Assembly (NCBI GenBank): GCA_037962975.1
Contig: CM075670.1
Location: 80,169,501 to 80,233,500 of the forward strand
Direction of reading: 5' to 3'
Length of the DNA stretch: 64,000 nt
From: Clitoria ternatea
Taxonomy: Eukaryota > Streptophyta > Magnoliopsida > Fabales > Fabaceae
Positions 31,901-45,065 of the stretch are shown here, piece after piece (the first letter of the stretch is position 1; every line of letters begins with the position of its first letter). Made by a program: the position numbers and the translations under genes. The notes below the pieces were generated by a model. That model was not told where the DNA came from, ran no database searches, and saw only the letters and a list, made by a program, of their open reading frames with translations.

Positions 31901-33284
31901 GAGATTGGAAGTTTTATGGGTCTAACCGAGTGATACTGTGTAGTAAAGAATCAGGACTCTGAGCTGGGATAAATGATGGAGTGAGAATTCACTCAGGTAA
32001 GGATAGTAGGTTTTCGAGTGTGATAGAGTGGAGATAATTCTGAGTTAAATTTTTTTGGGAGAAAGGACTACTGAGAGAAGTGAAGTTATAATGTTCCGAG
32101 TGAAACATCGTTTGGGAATCATTACTAAGTTAAGGAACTATGCCCAAATGACACTTTTGGTGTTAGGCGAAATCCGCGTGAAATACTTCCGAGTCATGTA
32201 ACTTTTGGGTGAAGTGCCTCAGAGTGTGATACTTCCGAGTGGATTGGTACAGTGTGGAACGGTTCCAAGTAGAAAGGTATTGATGATGAAATTCCTAACA
32301 CCGTATGATATTCCATTGAGCAATCTTTTTCCAGGAGAAAAGTACTTCTGGACGGGAAATAGAACCTGAAATAGGAAAGTTTCCGAGCGAGGGGCTCCCG
32401 AGGGGAGTAGATACCCGAGAGGTAAATTTATTCATAATTGTGTTCGGGTTGATGTTTAGAGCTGCTGAGTTTGAACTCAGATTTGTATTTGATGTAGGCT
32501 TGAATGCCAAGTGAGAATTTTGTAAGTGGAAAGTTTTCCGGGTGAGAATTACTTTCAAACCCCGAATAACCCTTTTGATTGAGGGACCCGAATGACATTC
32601 TCAGGGTGTAGGCATGGAATTGGCCGAAGGAATGGATAGAAATCTGAGATTTTAGAACCAAGTGTGGTGCCTGTACAAGGTAAATTCAGGCAGGCTGTGC
32701 TAATTGATGCACATGAGGAACCCTTTTGAGTGTTCGTCTTGATATTGTCAAGGTACATCATAATTTGGAGAAGAATTTTAATAGTTAGATGTTGAATATA
32801 TGAGACTTTAATCCGAGATAAATCGGACAATAGTGAGTATTGGTGGGAAACGGTGATGATGCTTACCGACTGGACCTTCCCAACTGGAAAATTAACAGCC
32901 CAAATGTGTCTTGTGTGACACAACTTTGAGCTTATACCCTGTATGAGTACTAGATTTTTCTGAGTGACTCCTTTAAGTTGGAGGAGCTGACAGGGGAAGC
33001 GCACCAACCGGCGTTGAGAATATAAGGCCGAGCGGCCAAGGAATTAGGAAGTACCATTAATTATGATGAACTGACAGAGTTGGATGGGATAACTGTACGT
33101 GGGAAATTGAATCCCAAATGTGTTGAATCCTGTGAAGGATTGTTTTATTTATGCCGATTGGAAGTTGCGAAGAAGTCAGAAACATTGAGAAACAAAAGGG
33201 GTGCAATCGGTTAAGTGTATGACAACGATATTCCAAACTGTTTGTTGAGATAAGTCTGTGTTTGAATTTTGAGGACGAAATTCT
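31901..33284 (+). other. Element C interior, 3' part, decayed pol with embedded word motifs
   Basis: There is no intact frame. CCGAGTG-type words (e.g. ~32097, 32190, 32234) occur where integrase coding sequence would be expected. The final ~60 bp (GAGGACGAAATTC) match the usual end of Tekay/Del pol. Confidence 0.5.
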
Positions 33285-33286
33285 TT

Positions 33287-33299
33287 GAGAGGGGGAGAA
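33287..33299 (+). promoter_or_regulatory. Polypurine tract of element C
   Basis: GAGAGGGGGAGAA lies one base before TGTAACATCC. Confidence 0.8.
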
Positions 33300-33300
33300 T

Positions 33301-36300
33301 TGTAACATCCTGATTTTTACCGATTAAGATTAAGCCACTAATTAAGGGTTAATTACAGAATTAAGATTAATGGTTGATTAGACTAATTGCTGATCGGTTA
33401 GAAATGATTGAATAAATAAATAATAATAATAATAATGCCAGGTGAAAGGACGCATGTCCCCCTGGTGGTATAAAAGAGCTTCAGCCTTCTATCTCCCTCA
33501 TTAGTCACGTTGCTGGAGAAACGACTAGGAGAGCTGCATATTTCCCCTGCACATGCAACCTGCATCCTCCTCCTTTACTGATCTTAGTCTTCGTCTCCTT
33601 CTTCTTCTCCCACCTGTAGGATAATGGCATCTCGAGTGAAAGTATGCAGCGTTGAGTACCCAGAGTCGTTGAAGTATTTTATTGATGGTGAGACGAAGCT
33701 GCTCAAGAAGTGAACACGTAGCTGCTTGTTTCGGAGGTTTAGGAACCTCCACTGTTCTTGCCTATGCAGTTGGATGCATGAAAGTCCGGGTGTCTTGGAG
33801 GCAGGACTGGTCAGGTAAGGGAACAGCTTGGGAATCCCCACTATCCTTGCATGCAGGGAGTGTCTTGGTGGCTGAACTGCTCGAGGGTGTGAGACAGCTT
33901 CTGATTCCTTCAAGCTGTGTAGAATACAACGACGGAAGCGTTCGATGAAGAAGGGTGACTGAAGGATCGATCAGAGAGCAGCCGATCGGAGCTGTGAGTC
34001 AAATGAGCTTCCGAAATGGGGCTACCTTACATCTCAAATGCACGGTTTATGGACAGGTTCTGGGTGAAATCACTCTGTTTTGTGTGTTATACTTGAATGT
34101 GTTGTTTAGCATCTTGTGACTGGTAGTTGAGCAACACCCGAGTTTGTAATAGTTACGAACTGTGTAGTGTCGTGGTGATTCCGCCTTGAGTGCACGAGAT
34201 GTGGTCTGATGTGCTGATTCCTGTTGGGGATCTTATGTTGAAGTGCGTGTTGATTTCATCTACAATGCTGAGTGCATGTACTGAGACGTTGTTATGCCGG
34301 TTCTTGTTTATGAATTAAAATAACGAAATGCATGTGAATGTTATTAGGATTGACGAGTGTATTATATAAGAATGCAATGCTGAATCCGTGTGATTTACAA
34401 TAATTATATTAGATGCATGTGTGTGGTGTCATGAATACCGAGCCCATTATACTGGGAGATAGCGGATAATATCTGTCGATGCTATATATTAAATGCATAT
34501 TGATTCTATTGAGATGCCGAGTGTATGAGCTTGCTCTGCTGATTTCGTATGTGACCTTATGTTTAAAAGCACAAGATGCATGTTACTGACATTCGATGCC
34601 GAGTGCATTACACAGTGAGGCAGTGGATGAGCCTCCGTTTGTTGTTTTATGTTAAATTGCATGAGATGCAAGCTGAGTTTATTGAGAATACCGATTGCAT
34701 GAGATGCATATAGAATTCATTGAGAATACTGAGTGTATATGTGTGTGAAGTATGTTGATTTCCGTTGGGATTTTATGTTGAAATGCATGTGCTGTGACAA
34801 TGTTATACCGATTCCTGTTTATGATTTATAATGACAAAATGCATGGGTTGCACTATTGAAAATACTGAGAGTATTAGCGTAAGACGCTCAATTAATAAAT
34901 CGGTAATTATATGCTTGAGATGCTATCAAAGACCTTGAGTGGGACTCAAGGTAAGCCGACTGAGTGGGACTCAGGGCTGCCCGTAACACTGCCATTGACG
35001 CTGAGAGTGTTTGTGTTACATTTGAGGGCAAACGGTTTGGTACCAGTAAAACGGCCGGATCAGCTGAGAGCTGAATGAAAAGCTGAGAGCTGAATGAAAA
35101 ACTGAGAGTTGAATGAAAGGCTGAGAGCCAACGTTGCAACGCAAAAACTAATAATAACCGATCGGATCTGACTGAAATGAGGTGTGCACACTTATGATTA
35201 TTGTTGAGCTCAATGTGATTTATATGTATATGAATGTATGTTATTGCGAATAATATGATTGTTATAGCCATGAATAAATTGAGTGACTTCCGACTGGGTT
35301 GATATATGTACATTGGTACTGTTACCGAGTGCAAGGTGTTGTTATTGTTTTAAATATACGTGGTTGTGAATGATGTGAAATTCCTAGCCTGATTGAATTA
35401 CATGAATCCCGAGTGGGTAACGTTGTTATAGTATTATATAGAATGGTAGGGTGTATTATTGCTAATTGAATGATGTATTATATAGTTGAGAATTGGGGTT
35501 AAATCCGAGCCAATAACTAACATTTTATATGTAAAAGCTCACCCCTACACCATTTTTCGGTGTACGCAGGTCGGAATGGGAATGATGTGAAGGCCTTAAC
35601 CCGAGTGATGGGTATTCGTGCTGTTGTAGCGTACCGGGTATACTGTACCGTTTGTATTTATAGTTCTGTTAAAGCCTTGGCCGGCTCTCATGTAATATGA
35701 AGATTAAACATACTTATATATATGAGGATCGATTATCCAAATTGTGGACAAGTATACATTAATGTATGTGTATAATTATATATTTATGTGGATATAATGT
35801 TACTTGGGTTGACTGAGGAATGTTGATGGATAGAATAATGCTAAGTTGATGAATTCCGAGTGGAATAATGTTGTGGTGAGAGCCATTTCCGAGTGAGGCT
35901 TAAGTATGTAGACTTTTTTCGAGTGATAAAGGCTTAGGATAGATCCGAGTAAGATGTACTCGAGTGGGCTACTTCCAAGGGAAGACTAGTCCATGAGTTG
36001 TCGAGTGAAAAGCATGAGTAAAACCCCGAGTGGGGAAGGGTTTGGGTATTTCCGAGTGGAAATCCCGAGTGAACCACCTCAGAGGTAAGGAGTGTTGTAC
36101 TGGTTGAGATTGGGATATATTCTAAGTGTATAAGATTATATATTCCGAGTGAATGAGGTTCTATATCCCGAGTGGTCAAGACTTAAATAAGCCGAGTGTA
36201 ACTTAACTTGGTGAATCCCTCCGAGTGAGAGAGATCAGGGTATCTTTGATAGGATATTGATTGTGGTGACTCCTTCCGAAGGAATGGAGGTTATGTGATT

Positions 36301-36883
36301 TCCGAGTGTGGAAGATCAAATTATGCCGAGTGCAAAATGGATAATATATTCCGAGTGAATTATGGTTGAAATATACCGAGTGGTATTGGACTGGGGAAAT
36401 AATCTGTGTGAGGGAAGCTTGTGGACTCCTAGTGGAGTATCCGAGGGAATCATTTCCCGAGTGAAATAGCCCGTGTGTTTTATAATTGTAATTTGGCTAA
36501 GTATGAATTTACCGGGTGAATCATGTATGTGGGACAGTTCCCGAGTGAACGTGGTCCCGAATCCGAGTGATGGATTTACCGAGTGTGGATGTACGCTTCA
36601 GCGAACAAGGTATTCGCTCCAGCGAGTGTGAATAGAAGGAAGGTCTTTAGTTGGTTTCGCTTAAGCGAATGAGTGTTCGCCCGAGCGAATGGGTTGTTTC
36701 GCTCAAGCGGATTTGGGTCTCGCTTGGGCGAGTGAACACTAATGGGCTCGCTCAAGCTGTGTCTTCCGCTGTTTGCCGTGTGAGTGGCTTTCAATTTCCC
36801 TTGCCTTCCATTCGTTTTATTTTTCCCTGGTTGCATGTTAAAAATAATAATAATAAAAAATAAAAAATTTAAGGATGTTTCAT
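33301..36883 (+). repeat. Element C 3' LTR (about 3.58 kb)
   Basis: It runs from TGTAACATCC to GGATGTTTCA. The 3' part aligns with 25247-27433, with many small differences. At 34699 it preserves the empty site into which B inserted in the 5' copy. The VNTR (35065-35130), the CCGAGTG block (35850-36590) and the CGCTTAAGCG block (36594-36750) are all present. Confidence 0.9.
33468..33476 (+). promoter_or_regulatory. TATA box of element C 3' LTR
   Basis: GTATAAAAG lies only ~170 bp into the LTR, which would leave ~3.4 kb of the LTR transcribed. Whether this is the active promoter is not certain. Confidence 0.5.
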
Positions 36884-38589
36884 TTATTCTATATTCTTTT
36901 CATGATTATTTAGTTTATTCTTTTTAGTATTATTAAACCATTAATATATTATGTTACTATTATGAATAAGTTACTATGGTAAAAGTAAATTACCACTATA
37001 CATTATTTTTATGATTTACTATTTATTGTTACTATTTACTATTTACTGTTACTATTTATAATTTACTATTTACTATTACTATTCATAATTTACTATTTAC
37101 CGTTACTATTTAAAATTTACTATTTACTGTTACTATTTATGATTTACTATTTATCGTTACTATTTATTATTTACTATTTACTGTTACTATTCATAATTTA
37201 CTATTTACTGTTACTTTTAACAATTTACTATTTATTGTTACTATGCATAATTATTATTTACAATTTCTGATAGTAATCTTAATTTTTATCTTATGTCTAT
37301 ACTGAAATAACTTAGTATTACTATTTTTAGAACTCGGAGGCGCAAAGCAAACTCGCTTTTGGTAGAAATTCAAGGTAAGGGGAGTGACATAAGAATATAA
37401 TATGAAAAGATATAACAATAATAGGATAAGTCTTCTACTCCTTTTAAACTTAATATTAATATTTTAAAATGATAATATTTTAACTTAAAATAAATAATTA
37501 TTTTTAAGCATCTTGTGTGACTTATCCTGAAATACCTATTCAAAGACTTGGACTATTATAACCTATACGGACTGGACTAAATCTATACAAGGATTGGACT
37601 ATCATGGACTTATATAGACCTATGCGAGAAATGGACTATAAGGACTCAAAATCAACTTTATTAATTTAAATAACCATTAAAATTTGGATTATGATATTTA
37701 TGAGTGATATATTTAATTAATTTGATTTGATTATAATTGATAATATTTGATTGTGATGGATGATATTTGTAACACCCCCTTATATACACAAGACATATAT
37801 CTAATCTTCTTGCTTTTTTTTTAAAGATATACATATTTATCACTTCCTATCTCATGCATATAAGGACGTATATACATGTGATTTTTTTTTAATTTTGAAA
37901 GTAAAAAGTTTCAAATTATTCATAATGATAAAATGAACTTTCAGAAAATCATAAGTGATCAAAGATTACAGTATTATATCCAAAGAATAAGGTTTATTAA
38001 AGTTTAATTTTTACATTGATTTACAATCATCCAACTTAATATTGTATTAAGGTAAACTAAAACTAAATATTTAATACCTCTCCTTCGACTGTAACCAATT
38101 ATTTCCTTATCTTCAAACCATGTGATTTTGAATCCTATTCTTGTCATATCTCTTCTCCTATCCGATTAAGGATGAGACCAATTTACCCTCTTGTAATTTC
38201 ATCATTTCATCTTGAACTGCTAGCTATATATCATATAACATATATTTTGGACACAAAATTCAAATAAGCAGGAGTGAGAAACAGAATATAATACTTTACA
38301 AATAAGACATAAGCATAAGGGTTTTCACAATCTAATATAATAATTTCAATCATAATCATATACATAATCAATTATGAATGTACAGTTTTCATAACATAAT
38401 AATTATATTTTCATTCACAACCACCCACATAGAATGTCACAATCACATGAATGTCATGCAATGTTTTTAATACTATCATCTCATTCATTCTATGCATATG
38501 GGCCCTTAAAGTTTTAGTTTGCACTGGGCCAACCAGAAGTTTACACTGTTCCATAATTCTAGATAATAATAACATAAATGCCTTCATGG
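36884..38589. other. AT-rich flank between stacks; minisatellite and old LTR debris
   Basis: No gene is seen. 37010-37265 is a minisatellite of a ~27-bp unit built on TTTACTATTTACTGTTACTA. A possible LTR start (TGTAACACCCCC) is at 37768. A GAACTCGGAGGCGCAAAGC segment is at ~37330. Confidence 0.5.
37010..37265. repeat. ~27-bp AT-rich minisatellite
   Basis: The imperfect unit alternates TTTACTATTTAC and GTTACTATTTATAA. There are about nine degenerate copies. Confidence 0.8.
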
Positions 38590-38689
38590 CATATTGTAAC
38601 ATCCCAATTTTTATGATTTTTAGAAAAATAATTTAAATAAAGATTAATGGAGAAATTCTGAATAAATTTTCAAGAGAAAAATGTCAAAA

Positions 38690-39420
38690 ACCAGATTTTC
38701 CGAGTAAAATGAATTTGATTCCGAGTGAAATGGATGTGATTCCGAGTGAAACATGACTCAGGAGATCATTTCCAAGTGAAGTTAAGATGTTTCTGAGTGA
38801 AACATCATTAAGAGAATTATTTCTGAACGAAGTACCGCTATGTCCGAATAAGACACGTTTAAGTGAAGCAAATCCGAGTGAAACGGAAACATCTCCGAGT
38901 AGAATAATTCCGAATGGGTTGTTTCCGAGAGAAATGGAAGTACTTCTCGGACTGATATTTTCGACTAGTAAACTCTCGAGTGGAGTATATCTGGGTGGAT
39001 GGTTTGCCGAGTGAAGTGTCTCTGTGACACTTCCGAGTGAGACATTCCGAGTGAGTCTTTCCAGGAAGAGTGTTTCTGGACAAAGAGAGACTTCAACTCT
39101 GATTGAGTATGCTCTGAGTAAATAATTCCGAGGAGAATAAATATCCGAATAATCCTTTCAAGTGGAATAATTTTCGAGAAAGGAATTGGACTTCAAGGCT
39201 CCGAGTGACCTTTCAGTTGAGAGACTTCCGAATGACGAAAGAGTAAGACTCTGAGTCAGAAAGAGGTATAATCGAGTGAGATGTCTGATTGATATATTTC
39301 CGAATAAGACAGTTATGAGTAGGTCATATCCGAATGAAGGAATTCTGAGTGGAAAGAGGCTCTGATAAGTCCTCTCAGAAAAAGATGCCTAGAATAAGGA
39401 AACTGAGTCGGAATAAGTTG
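38690..39420 (+). repeat. CCGAGTG word block in U3 of solo LTR E
   Basis: Sense-strand words (TTCCGAGTGAA and decayed variants) are dense here, before the TATA box. In element C the comparable block is near the LTR 3' end, at a different LTR position. Confidence 0.8.
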
Positions 39421-39660
39421 GAACCAAGTCAGAATACGCAGAAATCGAGTCAAAATTTAATAAATATTTTACTATGGATGCTTTCCATGTCAACCTGTTC
39501 TTCTACATTCTAGCAAGATCCTTTCTCGGATATTTTCTAAGTATGGGACCCTTTTTAATGTGTTGTCCCCTTTTCATTAAATATCTTAATGCTTTATTAT
39601 CATTAAAATGACGTGTGTCAGAATACTTCAATTCAAACACGTCTCTTCTGTATGAACCAT

Positions 39661-39669
39661 ATATAAATA
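39661..39669 (+). promoter_or_regulatory. TATA box of solo LTR E
   Basis: ATATAAATA lies about 1.07 kb into the LTR and is followed by a T/C-rich leader. Confidence 0.55.
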
Positions 39670-40645
39670 CTTCTATTGGGGGATTAACTTAAGAACTCTT
39701 GAGAGTGAAATTATTATCAAAAATCCTCTTATTTCCAATCTTTACTAGAACTATTAAACAAAGGAGAACATCAAGTCTTCATTTTCTTCTCGTTACGAAG
39801 AAAGCTTGGGACTGGTGCAGGATTTGCAATTCCAGTCGGAATTACTAGAGCAGTAACTTGATTTTAAATTTTAAAGCTACTGGAACTCCTTATTCCAGGT
39901 AGGGGGAGCGTTACATTTCAAATAGATAGTTTATGAATGGATGTGGGGTAACATTATTCTGTTATATATATGTTACCAGCATAATTGTTATTGAGACCCC
40001 ATTTATATGACACTTTATGTTCTCATATATATTCCATTCATATTGTTGATGTTGTTATGATAATGATATGAGAATTGATGATGATGGTATGGTTGACGAT
40101 TCATGAATTTTTCATGATATTTATATATATACATGAGATGCATGTGTGATGATTGAATATGAAATATGATGTGGTTTCCACAAAAGACCTTAGGTGGGAC
40201 TCAAGGCAAAAGACAAAAGACCTTGGGTGGGACTCAAGGCAACCTCTTGAGCGGGGCTCGGGGTTTTAGCCCGTAGCACTAAGTAGAGTACCGCTATCAC
40301 TCTGGGAGTGATACTCGGTGTTACATTATGGGTGCAGAGCGGTTTGGTACCTGTAAAACTGCCGGATCAACTGAGGGATGAATTATGGCTTGGGGAGCCA
40401 GTGTTGCAACACAAAAATTTAAAAGACTTAATAATGGATCCATTTGATTGAGCATGTGTATGCACTGATTTTTGTGTGTATGCACTGATCTATGTGTCAT
40501 TGAGAATAACATGCTATTTTATGATGAGTATATAATTATTGTGAATAATTATGTGATGATATTATGTGATCGGTTTTGTTTTATGAATATAGTTATTAAT
40601 TGGACTTTTAATCCAATTCAATAACTGTTATTTGATATGTTTATG

Positions 40646-43600
40646 TGACAGGGCCTGCAAGCGCACGGGTTATGTCGCGTAATATAAAAGATTATCGTTC
40701 TCCACAGGGACTGTGTTCAAAGTACCAGCATATTGAAATTTAATTATCCACACAATTGATTTTTAAGGTTTTTGTAAAATAAAGCACAAAATTAAGTTGC
40801 TCAGAATACGAATAAATAAACAAAATTTTCTAGACACTTAAAAATCAGAGTTGAGAATATCTTGGGATTTCGGGGGATCAAGACCTTATTTTATGTTAAT
40901 GAATTTTAACTTTTCATAAATAAGAATCAAATTAAGTTTTCCAAGGTGGATTTTCCTTAAGCTAATTAATATGTTCCTCTCGGAATCCTATTAATGTACC
41001 TAACCTATGGAAAGCGCTGCTTAATCCTTAGAAAAGGCCCATTATCGTTTTGTAAAAATCCCTTTTTAAAATTCCCCAAAAGGTTTTGATTACTTTCACG
41101 GTTTTACCGAGGTCACAAAAAGTATTTCAAAAACTTAGGCTTAGTTCAAAAACTTTCCAGTAACAATAAATCTCTCGATTCTATTAATTACTTAAACTTA
41201 CTAATATACCCGCAAGTATACAGTTTTATCACTTAGGTTCTTGTTAGGAATTACTAAGAGCATTGAGCATTTTTTGAACTAAATGGAAAACAGAAATTTA
41301 TTTAATTCAAAGTCAAAATAACATTATCATAAAATATTATCATACCCCCTTCATCCCAAGATAATTAATTTAGTTACTCATGAAATAATTCAAATTCATA
41401 TATATAATGGAAAAATAAAACATACAAGACATGGTAAAAATAAAGACTTACGGGTTTCTCCAAAAGCTCAAAATAATTTTACCACTGTATTTCCTTGTTG
41501 TAATATTCCTCCACCAATTACAAATTGGAATTCTCACTTTTACGATTCACAACTCTTAAAATAAAAGAAAGAAAAAGAAAATAAAAAGAGAAAGAAAATG
41601 AAAGAGAAAGAAAAAGGAATAGAGAAGAAAAACGAAGAAGAAAGAAAGAAAAGAAGAATAGAAAAAGAAAGAAAAAGAAAAGAAAGAAATTAAAGTATGA
41701 AAAGAAAGAGAACTGAATCAGAATTGATGCTGTCCATGATGCCCTCCTGGCTTCAGACCTCCCCCTATTTATAGAAATGGGGAACGGTGGCTAGTGGGAT
41801 TTCTCGTTTGTCTTCTTGTTGGCCGCCCCACGAGATCAGCTTGGATACAGCATGGATGGTGTGGTGAAACAGCTTGGATGGTGACAACTATAGGGAGTGG
41901 CGGCTAGCTCTTTTGTTTTGGTGTCAGCCGCCCCCTCATAAGTCAAGGATCCACTTGGATAGTGAAAATCCAAGTCAGCATGGGCAATCGGTGGAAATAT
42001 GGAGTCGGTTTTCTCCTTCTGACTCGGATTTAATGCCTCAGCCGGTATCCATCCATAGTGGGAAATAATCCGAGTGGAAAAGGTGCTCTTCATACACAAA
42101 AGACCGAGTAGCATTCATCAGGAGCATTGTTCATTCGGTGTTGCTTTGCTCGGTGTTGCTTTGCTGGACGGTGTTGAGAGGAGCCGGTGTGCAATTGGAT
42201 GGAGTCGGTGTTATGGCTATGAAGAGAGCTGGACGAGCAAAGCAATTCTGATTGAAACATTCAATTAGAACCGATTAAAGAGTGACTCGGAACCGATTGA
42301 AACATTTATTCAGAACCGATTGAAAAGTGACTCACTTGGAACTGATTGAAGGTTGACTCAGAACTGATTGAAGAGTGACTCGGAAATGATTGAAGAGTGA
42401 CTCGGAACCGATTGAAAAGTGATTCACTCAGAATTGATTAAAGAGTGACTTGGAACCGATTGAAACATTCATTCAGAACCGATTGAAAAGTGACTCACTC
42501 GGCACAGGTTCATGCCCTCCTTCTTTCACATGTGACCCACTCAGGATCAGGAAGTTTTCATTCAAATGATTCAATCGGCATCCTCAAAATGTTTCACTCG
42601 GCTATGTCTCTGGAATTGAACCACTCGGAGAAACCTTGCTCGGGAGTAATTCAGTCGACCCTTCCTTCACTCCTTGAAATGATCCACTTGGATACATTCA
42701 TTCGGACACATTCACTCAGAAGTCCAACTTGCTTCTCACTCGGAATTGCCTCAATTGTCAATCAGCCCATTCGGTTGTATTCACTCGGGAGTTGGCCTTG
42801 CCTTTCACTCAGAAATTTGGAACTTGAGAGACTCTGGAATCTGGCCGATAGAAGCTCTTCACAGGTCCGAGCTTTGCTTTGCTCAGAAATACAACTTTCT
42901 GCCCCAACTCACTCGGAAGTCTTCCTTGGAGACATCTCACTCAGTCTTAGTGTGAAACTTTGAGAGTCTGCCCAAAAGTAATTCATTCCTGGTCGGATAT
43001 TTCCTTGCTTGATAAGACACTTTCTCCGAAACTCACTACTCGGAAAGGCTTTGCCTAACAATTGTTCTCTGAAGTTCAGATTTTCTTTTATTCGGAATCA
43101 ACTCACTCGGGAGTCTTCCACTCGGAGGTAATTTTTCCCAGAAGAAGCAGTTGTTCCCAAATCAGACCTGCTTCAGTCAGCATTCCTTCACTCGGACAAT
43201 AGCTTTGGGCGGTATTTATTCAAAGTCAGTCTCTTTTTCACTCAGAGTGGTTGCAGTCGGACAGCTTCCACTCGGATTCACCTTCAATCGAGACATATTC
43301 CTTCAAGGTCAGCTATTTTTCACTCGGAATGGCTTTGATAGGGAAGCTTCCACTCGGATTTACCTCCAACAGGGAAGTATTCCACTTGGCAATGCTCTAT
43401 TCTGAGTCATCCTACTCGGATTTGATCATTTCTGAGTCCTCCTACTCAGATTTGATCATTCTGAGTCAGAATTTAGCATAAAAAGAGAGTTCTTTCCACT
43501 TTGGGCCTGTTCTTCTTATTTCTTTATCATTTTATGGTCGTTTTCCCCTTGTTATTGACCCTTTTATTACCTTAATTTCTGCAAAATAACATACCCAAGT

Positions 43601-43713
43601 AGAATATAGTAGAAAGAAAGCAAAAATCACAATAAATAAAGGAAATACAGTGCATAATGATTAAAATTCTAAGCAAACTAGATCTAATTTATTGTGTTAT
43701 AAAACACTTATCA
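40646..43713 (-). repeat. Element D 3' LTR
   Basis: On the minus strand it runs TGATAAGTG...CCCTGTCA. U3 holds the CCGAGTG words (sense of D; CACTCGG on the + strand, ~42000-43480), and a TATA box (TCTATAAATA) is on the minus strand at 41766-41775. Between 42240 and 42500 a repeat built on AACCGATTGAAAAGTGACTC is present. A poly-purine (+ strand) block lies at ~41560-41710. Confidence 0.93.
42240..42500 (-). repeat. Short tandem repeat in element D 3' LTR
   Basis: About nine imperfect units of 24-32 bp based on GGAACCGATTGAAAAGTGAC (+ strand) are present. The counterpart is at 60430-60690 in the other LTR. Confidence 0.8.
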
Positions 43714-43728
43714 AAATACCCCAAACCA
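43714..43728 (-). promoter_or_regulatory. Polypurine tract of element D
   Basis: On the minus strand, GGTTTGGGGTATTT lies directly before the 3' LTR. A second PPT-like GGTTTGGGG occurs near 44820-44830 and a third near 44895. Confidence 0.65.
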
Positions 43729-45065
43729 TATTCACATGATAAGATACAGAAAATACTAAGCTCAGTAAACTAAGGAATCCAAAATAGAGAAAAAGATTTA
43801 TTCAAATGCCAATATTAATTTTCTTATGTGAATCAATTTTCATTATCAAGACAGAGGATACTCTTCTCTCAATTTTCACTCAAAGTGTTTTATGGTTTGT
43901 GTATCACTCAGATCATCATAGTCAAAAAATATTACCATAAACTTGTTAATAAACCAGAAACTCCACAGTTTAGATAGAAAATATGTCAAAGTCTAAAGGT
44001 CTTTCAAAGGTTGTAACGTGGCCTTGGGTTGTATTGTTAGGGTAGGAATTTCAAGAAAAATGGAATACAAAAGGGCTTTAACAGTCATAAATGATTCAAA
44101 TTACTATCATAAATTTAACAGAGCAAATTTTTGAACTTTTATGGACTTTTTAGAATTCATTCAATATCATCCTTTTGATTTTCTTTTCTTTTTCTTGTTT
44201 TTCTTTGCATCCAATACATATTTTTCTTAAGTCCTTTTTTATTTCTTTGCTCCACTAAATTTCCAACTTTTTCACCATTAAAAGAATATCAGTCAATAAA
44301 AGGCTTCAAGGAAAAATTTTCACTTTTAGGCTCAAAAGGGGCAACTAGTGGTCAAATTATGCAAAAATTCTGAGGCTTAAGAATAAGGCCTAATTGTGCC
44401 TTTATCATCCTAAGACATATAATCAAAAACCATTTTGAATCGGTTGAAAAACAAGTTCTAGAATATTAATGACTATGAGATTCACTCAATCAAGAAGATA
44501 TGGGTTTTGAAAATTTATTTGATAAATAACCCATTTTGGCTCAAGTCTAACCATGGAAAGTCTTTTCAAAGAAAATTTTAATCACATAAAGTTCATTTAG
44601 ACATTGATTTGGCATTTAAACAATCAAAATTTGAAAATTTTAAAAATTTTACTCAAAATTTTGGGGTCCTTAGATACTTTAGCCTTGTGTTCAAGGTAAA
44701 TTTATCATTCAATCATGGTGAATTACAAGATTACAAACAAAACAGGGAAAACACACATGCATGAAAAATATAACAATCACACAACGTAAACAAAATAGTT
44801 AAGTTTTCTTATCTACCACCCCAAACCAGAATTTGACATTGTCCTCAATGTTAAAATGGATGATAAAAGGATAAGAAAACTTACCTATAGTAACCCCAAA
44901 CCAGCAGTTGACATAGTTGGGTTTTTTTTTTAAAGCTCAAAATGAAACAACAACTTTTTATAGGGTTACCTCCCTATCAGTGCTAAGTTTTAAGTCTTTA
45001 GCCAGACTTCTCACCGTTTGGATTTACTCATCAGGAGCATCAAACAAGTCCAAGTCACTTGCTTG
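43729..45065 (-). other. Element D 3' untranslated region
   Basis: It is homologous to 20652-21978 of element B. No env-like frame is present. It retains both internal PPT-like segments. Confidence 0.7.

Larger units (their letters stand above)
25247..36883 (+). mobile_element. Element C: decayed Tekay/Del-like Ty3/Gypsy element
   Basis: 25247-27433 repeats at 34699-36883, giving the 5' (partial) and 3' LTRs. The PBS is complementary to initiator tRNA-Met, the PPT is a GAGGGGGAGAA purine run after GAGGACGAAATTC (a typical Tekay/Del pol end), and the LTR starts TGTAACATCC. The ~5.9-kb interior has only decayed RT. The first ~1.4 kb of the 5' LTR lies left of element B, outside the window. It is the oldest layer of stack 1, being host to B and to the solo LTR F. 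Confidence 0.8.

Noticed and set aside
32295..33913. Minus-strand ORFs up to 150 codons in element C
   Set aside because: Opposite to the RT remnant and PPT, across an LTR boundary, with no recognisable domain.
36884..38594. Host gene between the two stacks
   Set aside because: No ORF above ~75 codons with any domain, very AT-rich, minisatellite and LTR-like pieces only.
42490..43481. ORFs of 69-157 codons in element D LTR, with near copies at 60675-61666
   Set aside because: Ser/His-rich frames made by the CACTCGG words in U3; antisense to the element's own promoter and broken differently in the two LTRs.
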